From positions 1 to 64,000 of the forward strand of contig NZ_JAMXFA010000006.1 in assembly GCF_025370785.1 (NCBI RefSeq): DNA of 64,000 nucleotides, read 5' to 3'. Made by a program: the position numbers and the translations under genes. Within the stretch, counting starts at the first letter, position 1, and the number at the start of each line of letters is the position of its first letter. The DNA is from Laspinema olomoucense D3b. Its GTDB lineage: Bacteria; Cyanobacteriota; Cyanobacteriia; Cyanobacteriales; Laspinemataceae. The notes beneath the pieces are model-generated. The model was not told the origin of the DNA. It did no database searches and saw only the letters and a list, made by a program, of their open reading frames with translations. Shown here in pieces: positions 1-8,332 of the stretch.

Positions 1-78
1 ACAAGAGGTAACGAGGGACGCATAAGGGGTGAGCGAACGCTCATCAATTGTTAAGAAAGATGCGAGTAACGCATAGCC

Positions 79-112
79 TGTGTCTTGGGGAGGGTTAGGG
101 TGGGGTCCTCTT
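79..112. repeat. Dispersed 34-nt repeat, copy 1
   Basis: These 34 bases recur exactly, in reverse-complement orientation, at 54755-54788. They contain a G-rich arm (GGGGAGGGTTAGGGTGGGG). A related copy with the C-rich arm lies at 289-335. The rest of 1-497 holds HIP1 octamers and a C/T-rich minisatellite, and no supportable gene. Confidence 0.85.
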
Positions 113-288
113 GAGGTGCGATCGCCACCTCAAAAGGAATGGGTACATGGAGAGTTTTCGTAGAGATGCGATCGCCACCTTACGAAGAATGGGGTTTCTC
201 TAGCCTCCATACAGCTGCTTAAACCTGTAAGAGTGCATCAGGTGGCGGTAAGCAAAGCCATCCCGTAGGGAATCGCTACCTCACCGGA

Positions 289-335
289 GACCCCACCCTA
301 ACCCTCCCCTTGCCAAGGGGAGGGGACCGGAGGTG
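289..335. repeat. Dispersed C-rich/G-rich hairpin repeat
   Basis: The element reads ACCCCACCCTAACCCTCCCC, a short spacer, then GGGGAGGGGACCGGAGGTG. The CCCTCCCC and GGGGAGGG arms can pair. The same architecture with a different spacer is at 54762-54807, so this is a mobile or amplified hairpin element, not a unique terminator. Confidence 0.8.
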
Positions 336-356
336 CTTTTAAACTTGAGGTAAATC

Positions 357-440
357 CCCCCCATCCTCCCCATCCTCCCCATCCTCCCCATCCTCCCCAT
401 CCCCCCCATCCTCCCCATCTCCCCACCTCCCCACATTTCC
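357..440. repeat. 9-bp minisatellite (CATCCTCCC)n
   Basis: About seven to eight imperfect copies of CATCCTCCC in tandem lie about 60 bp upstream of the cyclase start. The reverse-complement unit (GATGGGGAG) forms a second array at 30405-30530. Confidence 0.9.
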
Positions 441-497
441 CAGGGGTAGCGTACCATAGAGATCAGGCAAATCTGAGCCGGTAAGCGTTTATAAAAG

Positions 498-3074
498 ATG
501 ACATTTTCAGGCACTGGTAGCGTTCTAGCGGCTTTAACTCGGGTGGGTCGCATGGGGGAGTTGACCCGGCGGGTCAAGGATATGCAGGTTGGGGAATTTG
601 TCTGCATCCTTGATTTTATTACGGCAGAATTTCAACAATGTCTGCTGGCGATCGATCTGATTAATAATGAAGCGCTCGAAATTCTGTTAGAACAACTCCT
701 CGATGCCTTCACCCTGAAAATTAGTCAAATTCTACAAGCCGAACGCACGACTATTTTTTTAATTGACCAAGAAAAAGAACAACTTTGGTCAAAAATTAGC
801 CCGGATGAAACCGGGAAAAGTGCCGAAATCCGATTACCCATCCATATCGGCATTCTCGGTCATGTTGCCTGCAATGGAGAAAGTGTCAATATTGCCGATG
901 TTCGTCATCATCCTTTATTTCAAGCAGAAGTCGATGAACCCCCGGGATGCGACCCGCGAAATCTGCTTTGTGAACCCATTTTTAGCAGCAAAGACACCGA
1001 TCGCGTGGTGGCGGTGGTTCAGGTCCTTAATAAAATAGGCGAGGTTCCGTTCAATCGCGAGGATCAGCTTCAATTTGCTGGGTTTGCCTCTTCGATCGCG
1101 ATTATTCTCGAAAGTTGTCAGTCTTTTTATGTGGCGGCAAGAAATCAACGCGGGGTTAGTGCGTTACTGGAAGCAACGACGACTTTAGGCCAAAGTTTGG
1201 ACCTGGAAACAACGTTACGCGCTGTCATGGACCGCGCCAAAGATTTAATGCAGGCCGATCGCAGTACCTTATTTTTACTCAGCAAGGAAACGGACGAACT
1301 CTGGACGAAAGTCGCCAAGGCAGATGGCAAAACGATGGTGGAAATTCGGATTCCGGCAAATCGTGGTATCGCCGGTTATGTGGCCTCTACGGGTCAAACC
1401 CTGAATATTCATGATGCCTATCTTGACCCCCGCTTTGACCCGACGACGGACCGGAAAACTGGCTATCAAACCTCTACAATTCTTTGTATGCCGGTTTTTA
1501 ATGCGTCGGGGGAGTTAATCGGGGTGACTCAACTGATTAATAAAAACAAGGGAAGTTTTAATTCTTCTGATGAAGCGTTTTTGCGCGCGTTTAATGCTCA
1601 GGCGGGAATTGCGTTACAAAACGCGCAATTGTTTGAGAGTGTGTTGTTGGAGAAGCAATATCAAAAAGACATTTTAGAAAGCCTTTCCGATGCGGTAATT
1701 TCCACCAATATGGATGGGAGAATTGTCACGATTAATGAGGCGGCGTTAGAGTTGCTGGGATGTCCCATTCAGAAGGATGACCGTAACCAGAGCGATCGCC
1801 AGTTTCAGATCCAGCGGGAAAATAAGCAAAAACTGCTGTTGTGGCAGCAAAAGTTACAAGGCCGCTATGTTTGGGAAGTTGTTCCCATTGACCATCTGCG
1901 ATTTCGCTTAGAGGATGCGTTGCAAAATGCCGCACGCCATTTTGTCCCGGAACAAAGTTTAACCATTGGGTTAGTCAAGTTGGACGAAATAAATATGGAA
2001 AATCCAATTTTGGTGATAGGCGATCGCAACAATCCGGAGTTTTACATCCCCTGGAATGAGCCGGATGAAAATGTCATAAAATACCCCAAGAGTCAAGTTA
2101 AAGAAATCGAACGCAGTCTCAACCTCACGGTGAATCCTTTAACGAACCCAGAAGGAGGAGTCCGGGGTGGGTTAGTGGTTTTGGAAGATATTAGCCGCGA
2201 AAAACGGATGAAGACTACCATGTATCGGTATATGACCCCTGGGGTAGCAGAACGAGTCATGGCATTAGGGGAAGATGCCTTAATGGTGGGGGAACGTAAA
2301 GAAGTCACCATTTTATTTTCTGATATTCGAGGTTATACAAGTCTTACGGAAAACTTAGAAGCTGCAGAAGTTGTCTCGCTTTTGAATAACTATTTCGAGA
2401 CGATGGTAGAAGCTGTGTTTAACTTTGATGGAACTTTAGATAAATTTATTGGGGATGCGTTAATGGCCGTATTTGGTGCACCATTACCGCTTAAAGAACA
2501 CGCTTGGAAGGCAGTGCAATCAGCCTTAGATATGCGTCGGCGTTTAGCTGAATTTAATCGGCGGCAAAAAGAACATAATATTCGCATTGGCATTGGGATT
2601 AGTTCCGGGGAAGTGGTTTCCGGAAATATTGGCAGTCAAAAGCGGATGGATTATACCGTGATTGGGGATGGGGTGAATTTAAGTGCGCGTTTAGAAAGCG
2701 TGACTAAGGAATATAAATGTGATATTATTATTAGTGAATTTACTTATCAACTTTGTAGCGATCTGATATGGGTAAGAGAGTTAGATAAGATTCGGGTCAA
2801 GGGGAAAAATCAGGCCGTAGGGATTTATGAATTAATTGGCGATCGCCACAGACCCCTAGATGCCGAACAAGAGAAATTCTTAGACTTTTATAGCGCTGGA
2901 CGTGCCGCCTATGTCTCTAGAAATTTTATCCAATCGATTACCCTCTTTCAATCCGCAGGCGCAATTTATCCCGAAGATCAAGCGGTAAAAATTCACATTC
3001 AAAGAGCGCAAGATTATCTTAAAATGCCACCGCCAGAGGACTGGGATGGCGTGCATACGATGACAACGAAGTAA
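498..3074 (+). CDS. GAF-GAF-PAS class III adenylate cyclase (CyaB-like)
   Basis: Predicted adenylate cyclase that makes cAMP from ATP in the cytoplasm. Two GAF domains (about residues 60-205 and 225-380) precede a PAS region (about 390-590) and a class III catalytic domain (about 600-790); a short TPR-like tail follows. GAF-B ends with NK-x4-F-x3-DE (about 349-360), matching the NKFx3DE signature of cyclic-nucleotide-binding GAF domains; GAF-A has the looser NKIGEVPFNREDQ. Catalytic residues are visible: metal-binding Asp609 (FSDIRG) and Asp653 (GDALMA), substrate Lys649 and Thr720 (YTVIGD), transition-state Asn727 and Arg731 (VNLSARLES). The Lys/Thr pair is that of the cyanobacterial CyaB1 type and argues for adenylate rather than guanylate specificity. 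The architecture matches Anabaena CyaB1/CyaB2, where cAMP binding to GAF activates the enzyme. The first 28 residues look non-conserved; Met19 or Met29 could be the real start. Confidence 0.9.
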   Translation: MTFSGTGSVLAALTRVGRMGELTRRVKDMQVGEFVCILDFITAEFQQCLLAIDLINNEALEILLEQLLDAFTLKISQILQAERTTIFLIDQEKEQLWSKISPDETGKSAEIRLPIHIGILGHVACNGESVNIADVRHHPLFQAEVDEPPGCDPRNLLCEPIFSSKDTDRVVAVVQVLNKIGEVPFNREDQLQFAGFASSIAIILESCQSFYVAARNQRGVSALLEATTTLGQSLDLETTLRAVMDRAKDLMQADRSTLFLLSKETDELWTKVAKADGKTMVEIRIPANRGIAGYVASTGQTLNIHDAYLDPRFDPTTDRKTGYQTSTILCMPVFNASGELIGVTQLINKNKGSFNSSDEAFLRAFNAQAGIALQNAQLFESVLLEKQYQKDILESLSDAVISTNMDGRIVTINEAALELLGCPIQKDDRNQSDRQFQIQRENKQKLLLWQQKLQGRYVWEVVPIDHLRFRLEDALQNAARHFVPEQSLTIGLVKLDEINMENPILVIGDRNNPEFYIPWNEPDENVIKYPKSQVKEIERSLNLTVNPLTNPEGGVRGGLVVLEDISREKRMKTTMYRYMTPGVAERVMALGEDALMVGERKEVTILFSDIRGYTSLTENLEAAEVVSLLNNYFETMVEAVFNFDGTLDKFIGDALMAVFGAPLPLKEHAWKAVQSALDMRRRLAEFNRRQKEHNIRIGIGISSGEVVSGNIGSQKRMDYTVIGDGVNLSARLESVTKEYKCDIIISEFTYQLCSDLIWVRELDKIRVKGKNQAVGIYELIGDRHRPLDAEQEKFLDFYSAGRAAYVSRNFIQSITLFQSAGAIYPEDQAVKIHIQRAQDYLKMPPPEDWDGVHTMTTK

Positions 3075-3098
3075 TATGATTTTGATAACAATGGTCCG

Positions 3099-3929
3099 TT
3101 AACTATCCCGTTTGACTGACCCTTCATGCCATTCCCCTAACACCCAATCTGATATCTTTGATAACACAGTAAAAATCAGAATTCCCAGAATAGTTACCAG
3201 GAATAATGCGGCAAACATTCGGGGAATTTGCAGATTGTAACCCGCAATCAGCATTTGATAGGCAATACCGGAATCGGTTCCCCCAGTTCCGGCGACAAAT
3301 TCTGCAACCACGGCACCAATTAACGATAATCCCCCGCTAATCCGCAATCCTGATAAAAAATAAGGTAAGGCACTCGGTAGTCTCAAATACCAGAGAGTTT
3401 GCCAGCGGGAGGCTTTGTAGAGGATAAATAAATCCCGTAAATTGGGGTCAAGACTGTTTAACCCAAAGGTGGTATTAGAAATAATCGGGAAAAAGGCGAC
3501 AATCCAGGCACAAGTCACCAAAGCGCCAAAGGTATAGTCTTTAAACCAGATAATAATTAAAGGTGCGATCGCCACGATGGGAGTGGTCTGTAAAACGATC
3601 GCATAAGGATACAGACTTTTCTCAATCCACTTACTTTGAGACATCAAAACCGCAATCATTAATCCGGAAATTGCAGCAATTATAAAGGCCACTACCGTAA
3701 TTTTTAATGTAATAATTAAGGCGGGAAATAAAATCTGCCAGTCCTTAATTAAAGCCTGGAAAATCACCGAAGGTCTTGGCAATAAATAAACGGGAGTTTC
3801 AGTGATTTGCACCCCAATTTCCCAAGCATATAGCACCAAAATTCCTACCAGGATCGGGGCCACGGTATCCAAAGAGAATAACTTGGTTTTCTTAAGTTTG
3901 GCTAAAATTAAGGCGATATCTTTGTTCAT
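3099..3929 (-). CDS. ABC transporter permease, SsuC/ThiX type
   Basis: Inner-membrane permease of 276 residues with about six hydrophobic segments. The cytoplasmic coupling loop is near residues 165-190 (YKASRWQTLWYLRLPSALP), the EAA-type loop that contacts the ATPase. It belongs with the ATPase (5645-6439) and lipoprotein (6555-7634) on the same strand, but is separated from them by the SDR-PTPS pair. This family imports small organic compounds (alkylsulfonates, taurine, thiamine pyrimidine precursors, riboflavin). The substrate cannot be read from the sequence. Confidence 0.85.
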   Translation of the reverse strand: MNKDIALILAKLKKTKLFSLDTVAPILVGILVLYAWEIGVQITETPVYLLPRPSVIFQALIKDWQILFPALIITLKITVVAFIIAAISGLMIAVLMSQSKWIEKSLYPYAIVLQTTPIVAIAPLIIIWFKDYTFGALVTCAWIVAFFPIISNTTFGLNSLDPNLRDLFILYKASRWQTLWYLRLPSALPYFLSGLRISGGLSLIGAVVAEFVAGTGGTDSGIAYQMLIAGYNLQIPRMFAALFLVTILGILIFTVLSKISDWVLGEWHEGSVKRDS

Positions 3930-4045
3930 TTTATCGGTTTCAGTAATCGATGAATAGGTGCTGTCTGCAAGGGGTTAATCCGTCCCGAGTTGAGAGGATA
4001 GATACATCAATCGACCCAAAGGGCATCCGTACAAAATGAGGGGTT

Positions 4046-4109
4046 AGAAACCGGGTTTCTGTCAAAAATTTGGGTAATTTCCCATTTAGGGTGAGAACCC
4101 GGTTTCTTA
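4046..4109. repeat. AGAAACCCGGTTTCT palindrome pair
   Basis: Two near-copies of the palindrome AGAAACC(C/G)GGTTTCT lie at 4046-4060 and 4093-4109, in the gap between the PTPS and permease genes. Further copies occur at 36889-36903, 46303-46317 and 46353-46370. This is a dispersed short repeat, not a gene-specific operator. The rest of 3930-4161 shows nothing else recognisable. Confidence 0.8.
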
Positions 4110-4161
4110 TCCCTGGGATAAACTATAGCAATCCTCTAGTTAGGTCGGACAGTAGCAGCCT

Positions 4162-4575
4162 CTAGGTTCCCCGATAGGTCACATGATCATTGTCGGTTTC
4201 ATAAAGCTGCATTTCATAGAGTAACCCCGGGGGTAGCTTGGGTTCCAGCATATTCCAAAATACCACTACCATATTCTCCGCCGTGGGATTAATGCCTTTG
4301 AAAGCGGGGACATCTAAATTAATATGCTTGTGATCTACCTCCGCCAAAATGGCGGCATCAATGGCATCTTGAAGGTCAAAGAAATTTAAGACAATCCCCG
4401 TTTCTGGATTAACTTCTCCACGGACTGTCACCTTTAAGGCATAGTTATGACCATGACCATTTGGATTGTTGCACTTACCAAATATCCGGCGATTTTCTTC
4501 ATCGGATAAGGCATCGCTGTGGAGACGATGAGAGGCAGAAAAGGTGACTCGATGGGTGATATAAATCATCGACAT
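4162..4575 (-). CDS. 6-pyruvoyl-tetrahydropterin synthase (PTPS-II type)
   Basis: Converts 7,8-dihydroneopterin triphosphate to 6-pyruvoyl-tetrahydropterin, the second step of tetrahydrobiopterin synthesis. Length (137 aa) is normal. Zinc ligands are His16, His41 and His43. Catalytic Cys35, Asp81 and His82 and pterin-anchoring Glu126 fall at the spacing of the rat/human enzyme (Cys42/Asp88/His89/Glu133 in rat). The motif CNNPNGHGH has five residues between Cys and HGH, the PTPS-II pattern; the queuosine enzyme QueD has CxxxHGH. The sequence FSASHRL...LSDEENRRIFGKC is strikingly like animal PTPS. It lies 11 bp downstream of an SDR gene on the same strand and has a GGAG ribosome site. Automatic annotation may call it queD; I favour pterin synthesis. 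Confidence 0.88.
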   Translation of the reverse strand: MSMIYITHRVTFSASHRLHSDALSDEENRRIFGKCNNPNGHGHNYALKVTVRGEVNPETGIVLNFFDLQDAIDAAILAEVDHKHINLDVPAFKGINPTAENMVVVFWNMLEPKLPPGLLYEMQLYETDNDHVTYRGT

Positions 4576-4586
4576 AGTGAAAACTC

Positions 4587-5330
4587 CTAAGCATTACTAA
4601 AAATTTCAAGATTAGCGCCGGTGAGACATTGCGCTTGATAATCATCTGCCAAAAAAACAATGGTACGAGCCACATCATCCGGGGTGGTTTGCGTTTTTAA
4701 AAAAGGCGCAGCTTGTTTCAAAAGCGCAGTATCCACCGCACCGGGGGAAACGCTATTCACGCGAATTCCGTGGGGTTTACCTTCCACGGCGAGGGAATCG
4801 GTGATGCCAACCACCCCGTATTTACTGGTAATGTAACTGGTGAATCCCGGAAATTTGTCGGGACCGCGAACACCGGAGAGGGAGGCAACATTGACGATCG
4901 CGCCGCCATGAGATTGGGCGATCGCACGGCGAAAAAACTCCCGGCAATACAAAAATATCCCTGTTACATTCACTGCCATCACCCGTTCCCAGTCCGCCAG
5001 TTCAATTTGAGTAAAATCGGTCACTTGAACCATTCCGGCATTATTAATTAAGATATCAACCCGCCCAAAGGCCGCGATCGCCTGGTCAAAGACCTCCTGA
5101 GTCTGTGCCTCTGAACTGACATCTGCCGGATAAACTAACACTTGCTCAGGCTGAGATTCAGCAGCGATCGCCCCTCTGACCTCCTCCAGTTCCTCCCCAC
5201 TCCGACTCACGAGGACCACAGAGGCTCCTCGCTGTGCCAACTGCCGCGCCGTGGCGGCACCAATCCCACGACCTGCTCCCGTGACAATGGCAACTCGTCC
5301 CGCTAAAGATTTCTCCAAATGATTCAGCAT
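4587..5330 (-). CDS. Short-chain dehydrogenase/reductase, candidate pterin ketoreductase
   Basis: Classical SDR of 247 residues. The NAD(P)-binding TGAGRGIG is at 17-24, NNAG at 96-99, Asn121, and the catalytic Ser150, Tyr166 and Lys170 (YITSK). It is the first gene of a two-gene unit with PTPS (11-bp gap). The context suggests it reduces the side-chain ketones of 6-pyruvoyl-tetrahydropterin, as sepiapterin reductase does. That role is inferred from position; sequence alone also fits a generic FabG-like reductase. The AAGGAG ribosome site abuts the ATG at 5330 with no spacing, so the in-frame TTG about 12 bp downstream may be the true start. Confidence 0.82.
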   Translation of the reverse strand: MLNHLEKSLAGRVAIVTGAGRGIGAATARQLAQRGASVVLVSRSGEELEEVRGAIAAESQPEQVLVYPADVSSEAQTQEVFDQAIAAFGRVDILINNAGMVQVTDFTQIELADWERVMAVNVTGIFLYCREFFRRAIAQSHGGAIVNVASLSGVRGPDKFPGFTSYITSKYGVVGITDSLAVEGKPHGIRVNSVSPGAVDTALLKQAAPFLKTQTTPDDVARTIVFLADDYQAQCLTGANLEIFSNA

Positions 5331-5644
5331 CTCCTTCTCGTAGGGGCAAGATTCAATAGAAAACGGCGCTAGAACTCTGGTTGATTGACCCTACTTCAAA
5401 GAAACCGCAACTAAGAACCCGGCGTTAATTATAGCAAAATTTAGACCCTTATGAGCCAAAATAATCCCATCATCCCGCTGCTCAAATTTTCCCCCACTAT
5501 CCCGTCCAATCTCCTCAAACCTAGGGAGGTAGCCTCGGATAAAGGGGGAAAATCACTCGGATTTATTGAGGCTGCTAGTCCCAGAACAAGCATCATTCTT
5601 TATCCTAGATATGCCTTGAATCATCCCAATTTTTGATAGCAGAA
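5331..5644. other. Intergenic region without supportable gene
   Basis: The 314-bp gap between the ATPase stop and the SDR start, both on the minus strand. A 61-codon plus-strand frame exists but lacks a ribosome site and looks fortuitous. The gap may hold a promoter for the SDR-PTPS pair; no clear -35/-10 was recognised. Confidence 0.5.
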
Positions 5645-6439
5645 TTAGACCTGGAAAAATTGCCGGGGGGATTCATGGGATTGCGGATCCATTGCTTCCG
5701 ATAAAGCCGCATATACCTGTTGACAATAGTTGAGATAACGCTCAGAAGTCCGAAACGCTTCGGTGCGGGGTAACGGTTCATCGATGGGAATCTCAGCGAT
5801 CGCTCGTCCAGGATTGGCCGCCATCACCACCACCCGCTTCGAGAGATAAACCGCTTCATAAATATTATGAGTCACAAACAGAATCGTTTGCCGTTGGTGA
5901 TTCCATAACGACAGTAATTCATCATTGAGGTTAGTGCGGGTGATATCATCCAAAGCCCCAAAGGGTTCATCCATGAGTAAAACACTGGGTTCAGTGACGA
6001 TCGCCCGAGCAATAGAAACCCGCATTTTCATCCCCCCAGAAAGCTGCCGAGGATAGGCATTCGCAAAGTTTTCCAGTCCCACTAATTCCAACGTCTTGGC
6101 GATCGAGGCATCCGCCATTCTTTTAGAGATTCCCATCAGTTTAAGGGGTAAGCGAATATTATTTCGCACCGTACTCCAAGGCATTAAAGCCGGTTCTTGA
6201 AAGACAAACGCAATCTGTTCTTTCAAACTGCGATCGGCCCATTCAATTTTCCCCTCACTGCTCTCACTGAGTCCAGCAATAATTCTTAAAATGGTACTTT
6301 TTCCGCATCCAGAAGGGCCAACTAAGCTGACAAAATCTTCCCGATCCACCTTCAGATTTACATCCTTTAAAGCCACTACCCCATTATTAAAAACCTTGCT
6401 CACATGGCTGATATTAATCGCCGTTTCAGGGTTCATCAT
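5645..6439 (-). CDS. ABC transporter ATPase, SsuB/TauB/ThiZ type
   Basis: Cytoplasmic ATPase of 264 residues that powers import by the permease at 3099-3929. Walker A GPSGCGKST (41-49), Q-loop Gln81, signature LSGGM (133-137), Walker B LLMDEP (154-159) and switch His191 are all intact. It follows the substrate-binding lipoprotein gene by 115 bp, with a palindromic repeat in that gap. Confidence 0.92.
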   Translation of the reverse strand: MMNPETAINISHVSKVFNNGVVALKDVNLKVDREDFVSLVGPSGCGKSTILRIIAGLSESSEGKIEWADRSLKEQIAFVFQEPALMPWSTVRNNIRLPLKLMGISKRMADASIAKTLELVGLENFANAYPRQLSGGMKMRVSIARAIVTEPSVLLMDEPFGALDDITRTNLNDELLSLWNHQRQTILFVTHNIYEAVYLSKRVVVMAANPGRAIAEIPIDEPLPRTEAFRTSERYLNYCQQVYAALSEAMDPQSHESPRQFFQV

Positions 6440-6498
6440 ATTTTATTTTAACTCAACAAAGCTAAGTCCCAATCCAGTTGTAAAAAGTTGGGCTTTTC

Positions 6499-6555
6499 TA
6501 GCCTGCGGAGGCAGGCTTTGTACGCAAACGCCCCACCCTTAAGGGTGTGGGTTTT
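6499..6555. repeat. REP-like palindrome with terminator-like hairpin
   Basis: Begins AGCCTGCGGAGGCAGGCT, then TTTGTACGCAAACGCC, then the hairpin CCCACCCTTAAGGGTGTGGG followed by T5. It is a member of the AGCCCGC...GCGGGCTTTGTnCGTATAGCC family (other copies near 17414, 38527, 52194, 52341 and 52563). It sits between two genes of the same transporter and may lower downstream transcription or stabilise the upstream mRNA. Confidence 0.75.
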
Positions 6556-7634
6556 TACGCCAGGTAATAATCTACCCCCTTATTAATAAACTCTAAAGTG
6601 TAGGCATCTTTATAGCTAGGCTTGTCCTGTACAACCCCAGCGGTTAGCAACTGGTCAAACAGTGTTTTCCATCGTTCATCGGTCATCGCCCCTATCCCCA
6701 GGGTTTGAGCATCTCCCGACTTAATCAAATCATATTCCGCTATCTTACCCAGAGCAAAAGCCAGCAACTCATCAGACATTTCTGAATTATCTTGCTGAAT
6801 TAACTCATTTCCCAGTGCGGGATTTTCAAGATAGCTGTACCATCCTTTCATAGAAGCATCCACAAAGCGATGAACCAACTCCGGTTTAGAGTCAATTAAT
6901 TTATGGGTAGTTTCTAGGGTAAAATTATAAGGATTCAATCCCGTTTCACTTAGCAGTAAAATCACCGGCTTAAACCCTCCCTCTTTTTCAATCAAAAAAG
7001 GTTCCGAAGTTAGCAATCCCTGCTGAACCGAATTTTTGTCCAGCAAAAAGGGAGTAACATTGAAATTATAAGGGCGTTGCTGGTCTTGAGTATAACCGTA
7101 CTGCTTTTCCAGAAAAGGCCAATAAATACTACTCAGTCCCGGAACAATAAACACCCGTTTTCCCTTCAGTTGTGCCAACGAGTCATTGCCGACCCCGGGA
7201 TGGGCTAAAAAGGCTTGAATTTCATTTTGAAAAATGGCAGCGACGGTCACTTTGGGAATGCCTTGATCCGCCGCTTGTAGTGCATTGACTGCTTGTCCGA
7301 TACTAAAGTCAACCAAATCCCCCATCAACAGTTGAGTCACATTTCCTTGGGGCGGGAGGGGTCTAATTTCTACATCAAATCCATAGTCTCGATAAATCCC
7401 CGTCGCCAGCGCCTGATAAAATCCGCCGTACTCTGCTTCAGCTTTCCAGCTTAACCCCACTTTAATTTTGTCGAGTTTTCCGTTTGATTTGGAGGGGGAA
7501 GGTTGAGATCCTTGTGATGTGGAGGAGGAAGGTTGAGACCCTTGATTCAGACAACTGGTTAAGAGACTGGTTCCTATAAACAAAGAACCCATTTTCAAGA
7601 ATTGGCGACGTTTGATATCATTAAAATTAGGCAT
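6555..7634 (-). CDS. Substrate-binding lipoprotein, SsuA/THI5-like, Tat-exported
   Basis: Solute receptor of the ABC importer formed with the ATPase and the permease downstream. The N-terminus carries a twin-arginine motif (RRQFLK) followed by a hydrophobic stretch and the lipobox LLTSC, so it is probably Tat-exported and lipid-anchored. A Ser/Pro/Gln tether of about 25 residues with a duplicated SQPS motif follows. The mature part has the NMT1/THI5 look (WKAEAEYGGFYQA, then a glycine-rich loop). Family members bind thiamine pyrimidines, riboflavin, alkylsulfonates or other small heterocycles. No thiamine riboswitch is seen upstream, so the substrate is open. The frame can start at TTG 7640, but ATG 7634 is preferred. 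Confidence 0.87.
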   Translation of the reverse strand: MPNFNDIKRRQFLKMGSLFIGTSLLTSCLNQGSQPSSSTSQGSQPSPSKSNGKLDKIKVGLSWKAEAEYGGFYQALATGIYRDYGFDVEIRPLPPQGNVTQLLMGDLVDFSIGQAVNALQAADQGIPKVTVAAIFQNEIQAFLAHPGVGNDSLAQLKGKRVFIVPGLSSIYWPFLEKQYGYTQDQQRPYNFNVTPFLLDKNSVQQGLLTSEPFLIEKEGGFKPVILLLSETGLNPYNFTLETTHKLIDSKPELVHRFVDASMKGWYSYLENPALGNELIQQDNSEMSDELLAFALGKIAEYDLIKSGDAQTLGIGAMTDERWKTLFDQLLTAGVVQDKPSYKDAYTLEFINKGVDYYLA

Positions 7635-7762
7635 GGTCAATAATTGATGGTAAAGGACCGATTTTTTGAAGGCATCCCGACTGGATTAGAGATGAGTTTC
7701 CAAAGAGAAGTCACCCAGTTTTTTGACCCCTTTTGAAGACGGATTCCCCCTGAACTTTTGCT

Positions 7763-8212
7763 TTAGCCATCACCCCGATTCAGATAATGTTCAACCAGCA
7801 CCCTGGTATAAGTATTCAAAGAATAGTTGAGTGCCTCCGGTGGCGTGACCCAAACCCATTCCTCAATTTCATCATTAGGAATCACCGTTTCTGTGGTGGA
7901 ACGGGCATAATAGTTCATCATAATAAAGTGAGCTTCCCGACAAAATTGCGGGTCCAAAACCGCCTCTTGCAAGAGCGCCCACCGAATCTCCACCAAGTCC
8001 AGTCCCACCTCTTCCCGAAACTCTCGTAATAAGGCCGCTTCCAGAGTTTCCCCCCAATCCACCTTACCCCCGGGGACCCCCCATAACCCACGCCATTTCG
8101 TGGTTTTAGCAATCAAAACCCGCTCGCTAGGGCCACAAACCAGGGCCCCTACGGTACTTAAAGGAAAGGTTTGAATGGTGGATCTGGGTGAAACCAATGA
8201 TGAATCTTGCAT
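7763..8212 (-). CDS. Nudix hydrolase
   Basis: Hydrolase of 149 residues cleaving a nucleoside-diphosphate-type bond. A perfect Nudix box Gx5Ex7REUxEExGU is present (GKVDWGE ... REFREEVGL), preceded by WGVPGG. The sequence does not give the substrate. It is 122 bp upstream of the transporter lipoprotein and in the same direction. Because pterin genes lie nearby, a role in removing pyrophosphate from dihydroneopterin triphosphate is possible but unproven; generic NTP clean-up is equally likely. Confidence 0.9.
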   Translation of the reverse strand: MQDSSLVSPRSTIQTFPLSTVGALVCGPSERVLIAKTTKWRGLWGVPGGKVDWGETLEAALLREFREEVGLDLVEIRWALLQEAVLDPQFCREAHFIMMNYYARSTTETVIPNDEIEEWVWVTPPEALNYSLNTYTRVLVEHYLNRGDG

Positions 8213-8332
8213 GAGTTATAACCCCTGGGGTAATCGACAAACAGACGGAGGGAGGGTTTGGATGATCTCCTGTAGAGATTAGTGTAACAACCTCCGTCCG
8301 CCCAAGGCTATCTCTGTGATGATGGAGAGGGG

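Noticed and set aside
7635-7762. Possible thiamine riboswitch before the THI5-like lipoprotein
   Set aside because: No CTGAGA-type core on the minus strand; the gap is only 128 bp and shows no conserved TPP-riboswitch element.
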